Assembly: GCA_032191485.1 (NCBI GenBank)
Contig: JAVDOI010000011.1
Location: 16,660,617 to 16,724,616, forward strand
Source of the DNA: Leptoclinus maculatus
Lineage: Eukaryota; Chordata; Actinopteri; Perciformes; Stichaeidae
Direction of reading: 5' to 3'
Length of the DNA: 64,000 bases
In this document: piece after piece, positions 22,601 to 36,475 of the stretch
Layout of the letters: each line of letters opens with the position of its first letter
Numbering within the stretch: position 1 is the stretch's first letter
Notes under the pieces: model-generated
The model's database searches: none
Told to the model about the DNA's origin: nothing
What the model saw: only the letters and a program-made list of their open reading frames with translations
Position numbers and translations under genes: made by a program

Positions 22601-25600
22601 TGGTTCATTACAAAGACAAATGTTGGAAAAATGAACCCAATGAGCTCGCTGTGTTCTTTGCAAGCTGGCTTGCTGTTAAACCCAACATTTGATCCCTCCC
22701 CAGCTGTTGGGCTGCTAAAGGCACATTTGTCGATGGGCTGCCATTATTTCATTGACACAAGTCGTGTTTTCTTAATCTATAAATACTCTGTAATTGCAAA
22801 CCAGCTGTAAAATCACAAGGGTATAGCTGTTCTCTACATTGGTCTGAGCTGCTCAACTATACTGGCATTTTCTTTTTCCCATATGTAATTGAAGTGAAGC
22901 TGCTGGAGAACATTCTCCTGGAATCCACATTTAAACAGAGAATCTGCTGGGCAACAGTGAATAGGCCTACGTAAACTGTCTATAGAAATTAGTAAAGCTT
23001 TGTCAAAAAGCCTGATTGTGCATGGCTGAGTCTTCCAGATATTTGATTGCAGTTCCAGTGAAAACATTTCTTTGGGTAATTGTCCTGCCTTCTCCATACC
23101 TCCCCACTGACTCTTTATGAGCGAGTGTGGCAGAGAGGATAGTGATGAGTGAAGCCTGGAAAGCAGGTAAATCAGACTGTTTATGCATGTACTTATCACT
23201 CAGAGACAGAGATAGAAAACAAGAGTTGAGGGCTTAGAGTTTCTCTGTTATCATTCCTCAAGCAAGACACTATAACTTTGCACATCCAACACAGGGCGCA
23301 TGCTGCAAGAGGCACCGAGGGAGTGCCTGGCGTGGTTGGCATGGTGCCGCAGCCTGTGCTGTCTGGTGCATGCCACTCATTTCTGTGTGAAGCTGAAGCT
23401 GTCGCCACATGGACAGCTGGTTGTGAGCTGCAGAGCCCTGTGAGAGCACAAACCACCACATCCTTTTACACCATCAATAAGTTGGTGCATGATACCCCTA
23501 GGTCCGCATCGGTTTACCCGCTCTAAATCATACCGAAGAAATTTGTCTGGAGACCATGAGACTGACCTTAGTCAAGCGCCTGGAAACAAAATGACACCCT
23601 CCGGCGTCCCACAGCAGTGCAACAGGACCCTGTCCTGAGTTAGATGAGCCTGTTTTCAATCAGCCCACATCAGGCTGTGTATCAGGTCTAATTAGTGCAT
23701 GTGGGCCTGCAGCACAGAGCTTGGTGTGAGACATGAGCTTTCCGTGCACTGCGAGCTCTCCCCCGCACGGCACAGCCAGACCTCGTGCCTATATGGCTTG
23801 CATTGCGTGGGATATGACGCACAACATTTATGGGCTCGCTATTTCTCATCTTAACAGCACATGTGTCACAGTCTGAACAAGAATCCACAACAACTGGATC
23901 AAAAACATAAAACGCGTACATCCGCATCCGTGCCCGCTTTGCACACACACGCCGTGGCGCTCACCAGTGCCAAACGTCTTACAAGTGTTACAAGAGTGGA
24001 TGGATTAAGGCCTCTAATAGATAACAGAGGGCTGATCGGAAAAGACGTTGTGGGGAAAAGGTTGATTGATACAGTTTGGGTTGACGTGTGAGTGTAACAG
24101 TAAGGGGATGCAGGGAGATGAAAATGCTGCGACTGTGGAAAAACATGGAAATAAAGTTAAGTCACAAGGGCTGAGATGAGGGGCAATCACAGGACAAATG
24201 AGAGGCAAATGAACATAATACAATAGTGACAAGGGAATTTACTTACTGGCTCTCGGGAGACATTTCTCAGTTACGTTGTGGCTGTTGAAAAACTAATCCT
24301 TGCAGTAAATCATGACATTATACATCCACACAGCTAAAATTATCCGATGAAGGTCAGGCAGAAATTGTGACCAAGATTTGACCGCATTCTGAGAAAGTGC
24401 TAGCAATCCAGAAGTAGACAAACATCCAGATAAACATAGTTCTATCACTCTGGCAGCTTCGCACAGCTCCCTGACAATGTCCAAACAGTGCAATTTCAAT
24501 TTGCACGCCCTGAATCATTACACAAAATGCAGGTATTTTAGGTAGGCCGAAATTGTTTTATTATTTTTAACACAGTAATTGCAAGGCAAATGGTCTTAAT
24601 TGTAACCCCAGCCTTCGAAATAAACAAGGCTGAAAAACGAAAGTGGTGATTATGGTTTCTCTGGGCCTGATGTGGGATTTGTGAAGCTGCTGCCAACTGC
24701 ATTTTCATGTCACTGTTTCGAGTTCCTGCCCAATACAGACACACTGAATCACTCATCAGAACACATGCTTTAATGGAGGACAGTTCGAAGGCCCTGTCAA
24801 GAGCAGGAGAGATACTGAATCTGTCCAACCCCATCATTCCTCCCTTAGAGAAATGTTCCATAGGCTGTAACCTCCACAATTACTGCTGCCCCCGTGATGA
24901 ATGGTGGAAAAACTGGATTTGACAAATAATATCCATCAGTGCTTCTATTTCCCAGAAAACAGTTAAATAGTTATGGTGCAACCATAAGAAATGTACAGAT
25001 GTCATTATGACACAGGAAGGATTTCAGTGCTTCAGTTTGAATAATGCTAAATGTCTGCGATATGATATGATGATCGGTGCCAGAGCTCTGTGAGAGGCCA
25101 GAGCCAGCAGTCTGTCTGGGACCGCTGCTTCTCCTAATTTACATGTAGCTGTCTTTAGTAGATGCTTCTATCGCCGCATATTTTTTTTCGAGTGCAGTGG
25201 ATGTTATGAGCATAAAACTAGTATCATTAGACATCACCAGTTGCTGTAGAGGTACCTTAATGAATGCATTGGTGTTTTAATGGCAACTAGACTGAGATGC
25301 TAATTTGTCTGTCTGGCCTGTGTTAGTCTGGAGTGTATAGGGCAGAGGTGAGGGTGTGACCTTTTTTTACATAGACTTGATTCTTGCCGCCTCAGCTTGG
25401 CATTCTCTTCCCGAATGCTGCTGCCAGGCGCTCGCTATGGCCATTTTGCTACCATGCCAGTGTTATGCTTGGCCAGACAGTGTTGGCAGCACACAACCCT
25501 TCAAACACACACACACACACACACTCACACACATTAATGCCCGGAGAGGCCCAAGCCAGTCACACACAGGTGTAATGATTTAAGACCCAAATTAGGCTGT

Positions 25601-25834
25601 AATTTGGCTTCTGTCTGTTTTAGGCTGTTTTTGGGCAAAGGCGGCGCTAGGGCATCAGGTATTGGGAGGTTGAAGTTAAATGCATCAATCTGGTGCAATT
25701 TGAGAGCAAAATTAAGAGGCTGGATCTATGAAGAACTTTGTGGTCTTGTAAACAATGTTGTGTTCTTGTCAAGCCACCTTCACTCCTTGCCTGATCGCGG
25801 CGCACCGCCATTGACGAAATGTACCCGGTGAGGG
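19616..25834. other. Intergenic, no gene recognised
   Basis: About 6 kb without a credible exon. It holds a (GGA)n tract at about 21084-21113 and a short (CA)n at 25505-25523. Several stretches (for example 22500-22810 and 24640-24920) are free of obvious repeats and have few stops. They would be reasonable places to look for conserved non-coding elements, but sequence alone does not show conservation. Confidence 0.4.
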
Positions 25835-26122
25835 TCAGCCAGCATGGCTCAATTGCTCATCTACCATGGAAGAAAGGGCAATGATGTTATCTAGGAACGA
25901 CAGGAGTGATTGGCGATGCTGAGCTGCAAACATCCTTTTTATTATGCACTGGAATGTACCTGGTGTTTTACACAACCCAAATGGCAGTCGGTTGAATGCA
26001 AATAGCCCAAAAGGTGTGCAAAAGGCAGTCTTTGGCTTGTCTTTGGCCGCTACTAGTACCTGGTTATAGCGGCTAACTAAGTCCATTATGGAGAACCACT
26101 TAGCTCTAGAGAGTACACCCAA
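25835..26122 (-). mobile_element. Ty3/gypsy LTR-retrotransposon reverse-transcriptase fragment
   Basis: A 95-aa minus-strand frame matches the palm region of gypsy-type reverse transcriptase. FSIMDLVSRYNQ lies at the place of the catalytic FxxxDLxxGYxQ block, then KTAFCTPFGLFAFNRLPFGL, then FLDN in place of the catalytic YLDD/FLDD. The change of the second catalytic aspartate to asparagine and the lack of the rest of pol show a dead copy. Upstream minus-strand sequence to about 26600 may be more of the same element, but it is broken by stops and is not identifiable. No LTRs are seen. Confidence 0.8.
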
Positions 26123-26725
26123 GGACTCCTCTTATACTCTATTCGACTCTCTCCTTCCCTGCTTGGGAGTTAACCATTACATTGACTTGTCCTGACTCAC
26201 TCCCAACCTCATCAACCTCTATTGGTAGGCTAACTACCTCTGCCTTTGTCAAAAGCCCAGAGTGGGCAGTGGGGATAAAGCATGACTGCTTAAAGACCTA
26301 CATTAACAATCAATATGTAGGCTATTCCCAGAGCAACACAAACGGCAGAAGGCATTAACAACCCTTCAGGTAGATGACATCGGTCAACGACTCTAATAAG
26401 ACTGCACCGGAGGACCCAAACTGAGCAGACATGCTACTACAATGCACCATAGCAAGGCCTGCCTGTGAACTAGGGGACTGAATCTCAACCTGGTGACACA
26501 ACTGGACGGCTCGCTGCCATGGCTCGGGAGCATGCTGAACACCTGGAGGGGTAAACAAATTGGGGGCCATATTGGTTAAAAAGCTGCAACCATGTAACAA
26601 CCATGAATGATGTTCATGCCCAAACTTCCCAGAACCTCAGGTGGGGTGTACTGCTCAGGGAGGGTCTTTAACTACCAGCACACCCCCGCCTTGACATGGT
26701 TTTGCTGAACATGTGTTTTTTCTGA

Positions 26726-26757
26726 GCTATTTGGAGTCAAATTTGACTCCAAATAGC
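26726..26757. repeat. 32-bp perfect palindrome
   Basis: GCTATTTGGAGTCAAA is followed at once by its exact reverse complement, with no spacer. It could be the fused terminal repeats of a small transposon or a cruciform-forming site. Confidence 0.9.
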
Positions 26758-29700
26758 CATGTTATGGTATACCTAACCTATTTGCAGCTCGTAATTGCAA
26801 CCAATGACAAGACTGAAGTTTATCCTGATTGTTTGACTGAAGGAAATGTCCATAATGGTGGAACTCTGTGTCAAGCAAGCACTTTACTTCTACACCATGC
26901 TGCATGTCCTGGCTGTAGCTTCACATTTAGCATACAGACATTAGAAAGTGGTGTCAATCTTCTAATTTAACAAACTAGTACATTTCTCAAAATATCAAAC
27001 CATTCCTTCAATATCTTTAGAAATAGTTAATCTACATTAATCTCAAGACCGGGAACTAACTGTCCATCTGCCACTGGTTTCCATTGACCCTAACAGTAAT
27101 GAGAGAGCTAAACAAAGAAAAGGCTACAGAAATAGACAAAGGCAGTTGTCAGTACTATCTGATGTGACCTGAGAGCTCAGATTCAGGTATGAAGCGATGA
27201 ATGGAGTGAGGTAATCTTGGACCTCAGTGACTAACAAACAGAAAAGGAGTGAGCTCATTCAGGGACTGTCCCCCAACTGAACTTTATTTGATCAATTAAT
27301 TCCATTATGTTAATCTGGGATGCACTCCATGTTCTCTGTTGTTCTCAGTCCACCCATGGACCCGCGGCTGAGCCAAGACACAGAGGACGGGGAGACAAGT
27401 TCATTTCCCGCCGAACAGTGAATGATGTCTTTAAATGAGGAACCCGGGGGGGCCATCCGTCTTTCTGCAAGTTCACCTCAGGGTCTGTCGCAGCCGGGAA
27501 ATACAGCACATGTGCCATAAGTTACCACTTTGATGTCTTTTAAAGAAGACATGTACTTAAATGTAGATTTATCGGAGACTGTCCAGTCTATTTTTATTTG
27601 TTCTCATTTACCAAAGCTTTAATGGGGCCCAGATTTTTTTGTACAAAATACCATTTAGACCTGATGAACTGAGGGGCAGAGGCAAACATGCACTCACGAC
27701 CCAACAGTCACACAAGAGCTAAAAATGAGCTAAAAAAACACAGATGCATCCTTGGTCCCACCTCATCTGGGTGAGTGGTAACATCTGTAGCTTTTATGAG
27801 GAACAAAGCAACACAAAGCAGTTTTTGTATCGGTCAGAGAGGTTGTGACTGCACTGTAGCATGCATACCAAAGGTTATTCATGACAGTTTAGTACCCAGA
27901 GTACATTGCTTTGAGCTGACGCACCAAATCAAGACCACTTCAATGACCCAGCGAAGCAGCCGTGACTAAAAATAACGTGGCAGAAAGGCCAAGAATAGCC
28001 TTGGCATGAGAGGAAGGAGTGAATTACTGCCGCGATAAGCCACGATTCCTACACATGCCGTTGGATCACGATGTGGCGGGGGCATGCAAATTGTAACCAG
28101 CTGTGTGGCCTTGGAGTGTGCTGTTGCGGACAGGAGACAGGGTCCAACTATGCAAATTAATCATTTACTCATATAACACAGCCGCGTTGGAAACCTCAGG
28201 CACTCACTGCATTTATCTCTGTTCATGTGGTGTGGCTCTCATGCTTGTTTTTGTGTGCCACAAAACAAAACAATGCCGGCCTCAGTGCCCAACACCTAGT
28301 CCATAAAGGTTGCAGAGGGAGAGTGCTCGCTCAATCGGGATCAATCGTCTTAGCACTTGAATCATGAGCCACGCGATCATTATAGGACACCCACCTCGTC
28401 CTCCTCCCCTTGTGCATCTCACCATCCCGTCACCCACTACAATGCTCTCTATTGATAGTCCAAAAAGACTTGGTGTCAATCTGTTTCCAAATTTGGCTTT
28501 TGTGGAAACCATTTGGCCCACATTTTGGTTTTAGATGCGTTCCTGAGATTCACCACCCAGTTTTCTAGAAGCAGCATATTCTTGGAACACTCGACTATAA
28601 AATATTTCCAGGAATTATCTTTAATTGGAAATTTTGATTTAAGAAAGTGTGATTTTGAAAGTTGGGCCAGTGGAGGGTGCAGCCAACAAATAAAGTTTAT
28701 GGCCATGAGAAAACCAGACATTCAAGGAATTATACCGATGCCGACATGTCAGTAAAGTCGTCGCTGCCACGGTTCTAAGGAGACTACATCCAGGCTGAAC
28801 GCAATGAACGTGCAAAACCTACTGCCAGGTTTTATGAATTTCTGAGTTCACTTAAAAATAATCAAACACCTCATTTTACAGATGGGGGTTAAACACTCAA
28901 CATCATGATGACAGAATTTTAACGGCTGCATACACAAACACATAAATCATTGCCTCTTTGAGTTGTTGGTTTACAGGACAAGACCCCCATGTGTAACTCA
29001 GTGAAGCCTGTGTTTATGGTGCTGTTTTTACAGGTCTATAAAATATTAGTCTGAACCACTCTGCTCTTGTGTGTGTGGAAAAGCCACATCTGAAGCCTCC
29101 TGGTTTGTCATGAGTGGCTGTGGGGAATAAGAGCTAATGCCGTGGCTTGGGACCCTTCCTATAACAACACTCCTTCAAGGGTTCCACCATGACAGCCAAG
29201 ACCACTGCTCGCACCTTGCCTGCTGTATATACTTCAAACATTGCGCATGCTACAGGGGACCCGTGCCGTGTTTACTGACCAACCTGTCTGGCCTGTTGCC
29301 AAGAGCAGCTCTGAGACACAAGTCGTTCCCCTGACATCACTGTACATCTCAGCCTGCGAGGGGATGGTAGGCAGACTTGTGTGGAGCTAAAAAAAAATCC
29401 CATCTCAGACCAAAGTAGCTACCCATCTCCAGTCTCTAGAGAGGCAGGACATCCAGAAAGAGAAGTTTGGTAAAACTGGCCTAATGTGTGCCTGTCTTGC
29501 ATCACCTTCAGCTTGTCCCCGTCTGCCTTTCTTCGTGTCCCTTATGTCTCTCTTGTGCATTGTTTTCATTTGCATCATAACCGTTTCACAGGCTTCTTGA
29601 GCTCTTGGTAAAATAAGAGCTTTAGCTTTGTTAGCTAAATGGATTATAATAATCCCATAAATAAGATGTTGCAACTAAAGCTGCTCCCTCCTGAAACCAG

Positions 29701-31305
29701 AAACACCAGGAAAGAGAAAGGGAAACACACGTCATCATTAATCCTTCTTCATTTATTTATTGTTCCCTGCAGAGTGAAGTAAAACAGAACAAGCTGTTCA
29801 GACGAGGCAGAAAAATTGTTTTTGGTCACACCCAGGAAAATATAAACACAAAATATGTCCACAAGATGAAAACGTCACATTAACAGAATAAAGACAAAGA
29901 CAAAAACAAAGACAACGGTCATCGCATTCATACCAATGATGTAAAGCCTACAATCTCACATTGAAGTTGATTGAATCTGTTGACCAGGTAATTGCATTTG
30001 GGATATTCTTGCCGGGGGTTATTCTATAGTGTCACACTTAGGGAGGCAACCCAAACTCAGGGGGGAGGGGATGTATTTGGTCATTGATGATTGGCAGGGC
30101 ATTCCTGTGTACAGCTGTGCAGTAGAGGTGATCTGGTGGCTTTTATTGGTGACCTATATCTTCCCTGCTGTCTTAACAATGCTGCTCAGCTTGTTTCTAT
30201 TTACTGAAGTCTGGTGCTCATCACGGACAGAAATATTTAAATCAGTTCTAACACAAACTTTGTAGGAGGTTGTGTAGGTGAACCCAGCTCACACCATGAC
30301 GGGTACACTTTAAAACCAACAGTGAAGACAAACTCAACCCCACAGATTTTCTTATTTGTTTTTCTTGGAAAGACTGCAGCTAACTATACAAACCAAAAAT
30401 GCGGAAAGGGGTATTCATCCCCTCTTTCCTCAAACAGACATACTAATGCATCTAATTCTTTGCACATCATTACATGGAGAATGTTTGGAATCTAACATAC
30501 ACACACATAAACAGACCAAGTTATATTTGTATATTCAATGAATAACTGAGTCTCTGAAAAATGTAAATAACTCAAAAAGACAAACTGAATCTGTAGAGGA
30601 GATATAAACCATGAGGGATGTGGGGGGGGGGGGGGGGGGGGCAATAAAATAATAGGATGGAAGCTGGCCTGGGGCATAAAATCTGGTGTACACACCATAT
30701 GCACCACTTTGTGTACTGCATGCATGCATTTATCAGACACACACACACACACACTGTACAAAGTGAATCCCATCCACCAAACCAGCAGGACGAATGCGGG
30801 CCCTGTAAATATCTAAACGGGGAGAGTTGACAGATGGCAGTCCTGAACACAATAATTACCACATACTTCCCACCACAGTGCATGTCTGCTACATCTTCAG
30901 CTCCTCAGGCCAACTCCCTCTAACCCAAAGCAACCGTGCAAAGAGCCCAAACAGCAACTTCATCAAGGTCTCACAAAGAAGCCCGGCTTTGGGTTAACGG
31001 CTAAATCTAACTCACAACACAAATTGTCTGGCTAGCTGTTAAACAAAAGGATTAGCCCACTGACATATAGGTTTAAGATAACTCAATTCATGTGATATCG
31101 CAGCCTAGATCAGCTCCAAACCCCAGAGGCTTACAACCACAGACGCACCAGAGGAGCCATTGTCTGCCCCTCTCACCAAACCTACCGTGACAGACTCCAC
31201 TAAGACCATGTTTAGACCACGGGGCTGCTTCTCACACCATAAACGCTCAACTTCAATTCACTAGCTGCCTGCAGCTCCCATCCAACCCACAGGTATGACT
31301 ACGCA
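26758..31305. other. Intergenic, no gene recognised
   Basis: About 4.5 kb without an identifiable exon. A run of 20 G lies at 30622-30641. A GC-richer patch at 27340-27500 and 28280-28520 gives short overlapping frames with no recognisable product. Confidence 0.4.
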
Positions 31306-31308
31306 TGC

Positions 31309-31358
31309 TAGGATGGCCAAGACAGCGTAATCAGCAGATTGGGGGTTGGAATCCGCAA
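31309..31358 (+). repeat. Degenerate tRNA-like promoter boxes
   Basis: A-box-like ATGGCCAAGACAGCG (about 31313-31327) and a B-box GGTTGGAATCC (31344-31354, one mismatch to the consensus) lie too close together for an intact tRNA. This looks like a SINE head or a deleted Leu/Ser-type tRNA pseudogene. Confidence 0.3.
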
Positions 31359-32869
31359 CCATGAAGATGAGTGGCGCCCACCATCGCAATGTCATGAAAA
31401 CTAAGCTGCAGCTCGCTGCGCTGAGGCTCCCTGGACCTTAAAAATGTCTCGCTATGCAATGTGGTCTCCCTTGATAGAGAGTTTAGAGCCAAACAAGAGG
31501 TTCACACTGGAGGAAGACATCAACATTGCAACAAGTACTTAGGGGTACAGCTTATTTCAACTTGTTGCACAAGAGCAGCTTAAAAAGTTTACACCAGAGT
31601 TTGTCAACCTTGGGGTCAAGATGCTATTTGTGGTTGCTTAATATGCAAACAGAATCACAGGAGATTCGTCAAACTCGTACGTGAATGTTATATAATATAT
31701 TTAGATAGAACTAGTGAACCCGTTCAAAACATGCCTGTTCAGACAAATGCTTCGCCTGTGGTGTTTCTGCTTGCAGCTTTCTCTGGAACCACTCATACAA
31801 ACTTCACACTCAACAATTAGCTTTCTTCGGTCTTGGGCTTTACACCTGCCATGACACAGTTGCATCACGCACTGAAGTCATGGCTATGCAAGTATGCATG
31901 GTCAGAAACACATTGTGGTTCCAGGGAGAGAAACACAAGAGGCAGACTTTGTAGTTAGGCAACCTGGGCCTTGTGCCTCCAACTAAAAGTGCCCCAAACA
32001 GCGTTAACTTCATAATGATATTTAGATATGAAAAATATTGAATTATGTTACTTTTCTAACTCATTGTACCCTGAAATAACTTACAAAACACCCCCCAAAG
32101 TATACTTAAAAAATATATAACGCAGCTGTATAGCCTACTACTTACATTGTAGTACTACATTTACAGTTACTGGTTATGTTGCAGATTCGACTAAAAGAAA
32201 AACAATTGAATGAATGCATTATTATTCATTAAACTATCAGGCATCATATTAGAATTGAAAGCTCCACCTTGAACAGATGTTAAGTCAATTTAAGTACAAT
32301 GTGCTGACAATGCCGCTCTATTAACATTTGAATGCAGGACTTTTACTGAGCGGTATTAATAGTTTTATTATTAATAGTTAATAGTTATAAATTAGAAATG
32401 TTTTGAGTAGCTTCCACTGCCAATACCAATATTCACAGTTAGAAAAAGGGTGAAAAGTAAAGCAAGACGGCAATTGCCAGGGCCCCCAATCACTATAAAT
32501 ATGGCCCTGAAAAGGTTTTTTTACTCACAGTCAGATACATTGTTTCTTGTTCAGATATTTCTGTTTGACATTATGAGAGACTGTAAATAATGGACTTCAT
32601 GCACTCCATTCAGCCATGATTGGCAGTGGAGTTGAGCTAGCTGCTTGTAACTTTCTTTAGTTAGTTACTTTTTTCACCAGACGTGCGTTTAGCGGTCCCG
32701 GGCTTAGAGGGTCATCTGTTCTTCGTTTGGGGAGGTACTGTGTGGGTGGGTAGGGAACGGGTTGTTTAAATGTGTTATTTTAGACTGTAGCATGTGGTCT
32801 TTATGTGTTGTGTTTTATTATGTTCTGTGTTATATTGGGTGGATGCCAGACTGTTTACATCTCAGGGTC
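31359..32869. other. Intergenic, no gene recognised
   Basis: AT-rich sequence. The last 200 bp (32640-32869) may belong to the untranslated part of the LINE that follows, but I cannot show this. Confidence 0.35.
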
Positions 32870-35800
32870 TATGTCAGTATCTGACAACATTGCACATAGC
32901 GGCATTAATAATAAAGTCTCATTGGTCTCGTGGAATGTGCAGGTTCTTGATCATGTAATTAATGATCCCACATCTCAAATCGTTGAAGTCAGACTTAATT
33001 TTTCTCCAGGAAACGCACATCAGTGCAAATGAACAGCGCAGAATGAGAGCAAACTGGATTTTTTTTCAGGTTTTCCAAGTGCCTTTTACACGCAAGGCCA
33101 GAGGTGTTATCCAAATTTCGCCTTTCGACTCTATAATGGCCGACCCATATGCCAGGTACCTTATGATTTCAGGTCATATAAATTCTCTTCCAATAATAAT
33201 GCCATATTATTTATGGCCCAAATACAGATTTTTTTCTTAAGGCTTTTGATATGATGCCAGCTTCCAGCCCAGCCCCAATGTCATTATTGGAGGTGACTTT
33301 AATTGTTATCTGGATCCGTTCTTAGAGAGACTCTCAATGAAATCGCCTCCTGCCATGGCCTCGGTCCAAATCTTTAACGATTTAATTAAAACAAGGAACA
33401 TGGTTGACAGCTGCCGACTGCAGCATCCTTCTGACGAAGACTTTTCTTTTTACTCTCATGTCCATAAGTCTTACACTAGGAGTGACTATTTCCTCATATC
33501 TTCTGAATTACTACCCAGCATTACCAACTCTACTTATCACAATATTTTGATATCTGATCATAGCCCAGTCTTACTTCAATTTCAAAAAAACTGTCTAAAC
33601 AAAAGTACAGCTGGCGCTTCAACCCTCTCTTGCTTGAAGACCACTCTTTCATTGAGCATATGACTGCACGTATAGATGAGTTTCTTGTCACGAATGACAA
33701 TGGGGAGGTCTCTGATTCTACTCTGTGGGCCTTAAGGTTGTGATAAGGGGCCGTATCATCTCTTTTGAATCATCTAAAAAAAACTAAAAAACGTAATGCC
33801 CGTCTTATGGATATTGAAAAATTGCTCCCGGTACTTGAAGAAGCTTATAGATCCTCCTCCTCTTACATACTATCACTTGCAAATGTATCAGCCTTCTACT
33901 AAAACTCAAACAGAAACATTTTGAACTTGGGGATAAAGAAGAGAAATGATTAGCAAGTATACTCAGAGGAGAACGGAGTACCAAGCCATCCATAAGATTA
34001 AATCTAAATCAGGTAAAGTGGTTACTAACCCAAAGGAGATACATGCTTGCTTCACGGACTTATACGGAACTATATTCCAGTAAAGTAAAGGCCACTGAAG
34101 CAGATTTTCCCCAACTAGATGGCGCTGCAAGTGATGACATAGACACCCCGATCTCTGAGGTTGACCTTTTGGATGCAATTCAAGCTTTCCCCTCCGGAAA
34201 AGCAGCAGGCCCAGATGGCTTTGGCTGTGAATTCTACAAGGCGTTCCATGGAAAAAAAGTTCCTCTCATGTTAAGGACGGTAAACGATTCAATGAAAAAT
34301 ACGAGGCTCCCCAGCTCACTTTACGAAGCAAATATTTGCTTGCATCTAAAAAAGGGAAAGGAAGAGACCGACCGTGAAAGTTACAGACCCATTGCTCTTT
34401 TTTTTAATTGCGATCAGAAGGTAATAATTAAAATCCTGGCCATAAAATTGGGTAATCACATCTCTACAAGTTTTCATCCTGGTAGGGTCTCATTTAGTAA
34501 TGTTTGTCTGCTTTTAAATACACTGTACTCAGTTCATGCAAAGGAAACACAAGCTGCCATCTTATCTCTCGACGCCCAAAAGGCATTTGATCAGATAGAA
34601 AGGCTTTATATGTTTGAGACACTGAAACAATTCGGGTTTGGGGACAACTTTTTAGAGTGGGTCAAAATAACTTATTCCAGTCCAGTATCTTCTATTCTGA
34701 CTAATACAGAAAAATCCCAACCTTTTGATTTGCAATGTGGCGTAAAGCAGGGCAACCCTCTTTCTCCCATCCTTTTTCATTTTGCTTTAGGACCTCTTGC
34801 AATAGGAATTAGGAGAGTCACCTGTGTATCTATGGTGTAAAATTTGATAATGAAATTAATAAAATGTATGTGCTGACGATTTGTTTATCTAACCCAGTAG
34901 TTTCCGTTCCCAATCTACTGAACTATTAAATCAGTAATAGACTGTCAGAATATAGTTAATTACAATTAGCCAAGATAAAAGTAAGTTTATGGCTTTGATG
35001 AATAATCTGAGCCCTTCTGGAAATCTCTGCCATTTAAATTGGTAACCACCCACTTTACCAACCTTGGATTTAACATTTCCAAAAAACCCCAACTGTTACT
35101 AAAATTACATTTTTTGGACATGGTAGAAAAACTAAAAGCTACCATCAGGAACTGGAAGTTGCTTCCCTCTCCATTATTGGCCGCATCAATGCTATAAAAA
35201 TGGTTGCACTTCAAAGGTTCCTGTACCTTTTTTCCAAAACCTTCCTATCTATCTACCACTGTCTTTCTTTAAACAACTAGATTCAACTATCCTCACGTTT
35301 GTCTGGGCAAATAAACCCCCTCGCATCTCTTAAGCCCACTTACAGAAGAATGTAAACAGGGTTGGCCTCGGCCTTCCTGTATTTAGGCATTATTACTGGG
35401 CTGCAAATGGGAGGGCTCTCCCTTTCTGGCAATGCGGTTCCACTGGTGATGACTGGTCTGCTGTGTACCCACTCTGGTTTAAAATCAAATTCATGTCAGT
35501 CTCAGGAACCTCTCTTCCAGTGCTGTTTTTTTCTCGAACACAGCCTTCCTACAAATGACTTGGTCAGAACTTCATCCTCATAAATTCCCTGAAGATTTTG
35601 AATCAAATCAAAAAATCCCTTGAACTGCCAATTGTCTTTGTACATACCAACATACAATCACTTGTTCAAACCAGCGCTGATGGACAGAGTGTTTCTGGAC
35701 TGTGCCGTATTGGAGATATTGTTAATTATATATTATATATATATATATATATAATTTGCCTCATTCCTTCAGCTCCAAACTAAATATCACCTTCCTCGAT

Positions 35801-35995
35801 CACATTTTTACCGCTACCTTCGAGTCAGGGAGTGTATGCCAGATTTCACAAGCAAACCAAAGTGCCACATTTTTTATGATTTACTTCTCTCACAGCCAAA
35901 CTCTGAACATTTGATCTTACGCTTCGTCACTGCTTTTATGGTACCAGTGAATGCCAGTCATCTCAGGGAGGCCTGGGTCCCAAGAATTGCTCCGT
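32870..35995 (+). mobile_element. L1-type LINE ORF2, decayed full-length-like copy
   Basis: Successive plus-strand frames follow the order of L1/Tx1 ORF2. The endonuclease begins with LVSWNVQ (about 32920) and FLQETH (about 33000), then GGDFN (about 33287), SDYFLIS and SDHSPV (about 33560). The reverse transcriptase has SGKAAGPDGFG (about 34194), YRPIALF, SLDAQKAFDQIE with the motif-A aspartate (about 34570), GVKQGNPLSPILF (about 34740) and ADDLFI at 34872-34889, the last out of frame with what precedes it. The C-terminal region (IGRINAIKMV, FVWANKPPRIS) continues to about 35990. At least four frame changes and several stops show it is dead. An (AT)n tract at about 35727-35752 interrupts the end. 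No ORF1 is recognised upstream. Confidence 0.88.
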
Positions 35996-36475
35996 AATAC
36001 AGGGCTCTTGTCAGGTCTGCAGCAGCAAGTTGGCATGGCACTATAGCCAGGTTAAAAGAGAGCCGCCTTCATAACATCGAAAAACTGGCTTTAGGCTCAA
36101 CACACACACACACAGCACTGCTGTTGCTTTAGAGGTGCTGGTAGGCATATTTTTTAGGTTTCCCACTGCTGGTTCGAGCTTCATACATGTTGCACAGCTG
36201 TGAGTGCTTATTGATCCTGCCTTTTTCTTTAACCATGACGTAAATCTTTTGCAAACTTTAGCTAAGCAGTTTTAGGTTTTAAGCTGATAGAAAAAGGGAA
36301 TAAATATATAAAATAGCAGATTCTTTAAAAACGAGTCCAGTATAGACCCAACACAAGTGGAGTTCTTTGTCATCAACACAACTGTACGAAAAAAATACAA
36401 CAGAACAGGCAAGCATTTTAAATTATATTTGGTTAATATTATTATTTTTTGGTTATTTTTTTAATATAGATTGTA
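35996..36475. other. Intergenic, no recognised feature
   Basis: Short (CA)n at 36100-36112, otherwise AT-rich sequence after the LINE. No coding frame. Confidence 0.4.

Noticed and set aside
31309..31358. Functional tRNA gene
   Set aside because: The A and B boxes are too close together and there is no acceptor or anticodon stem pairing. Only a tRNA-like remnant is supported.
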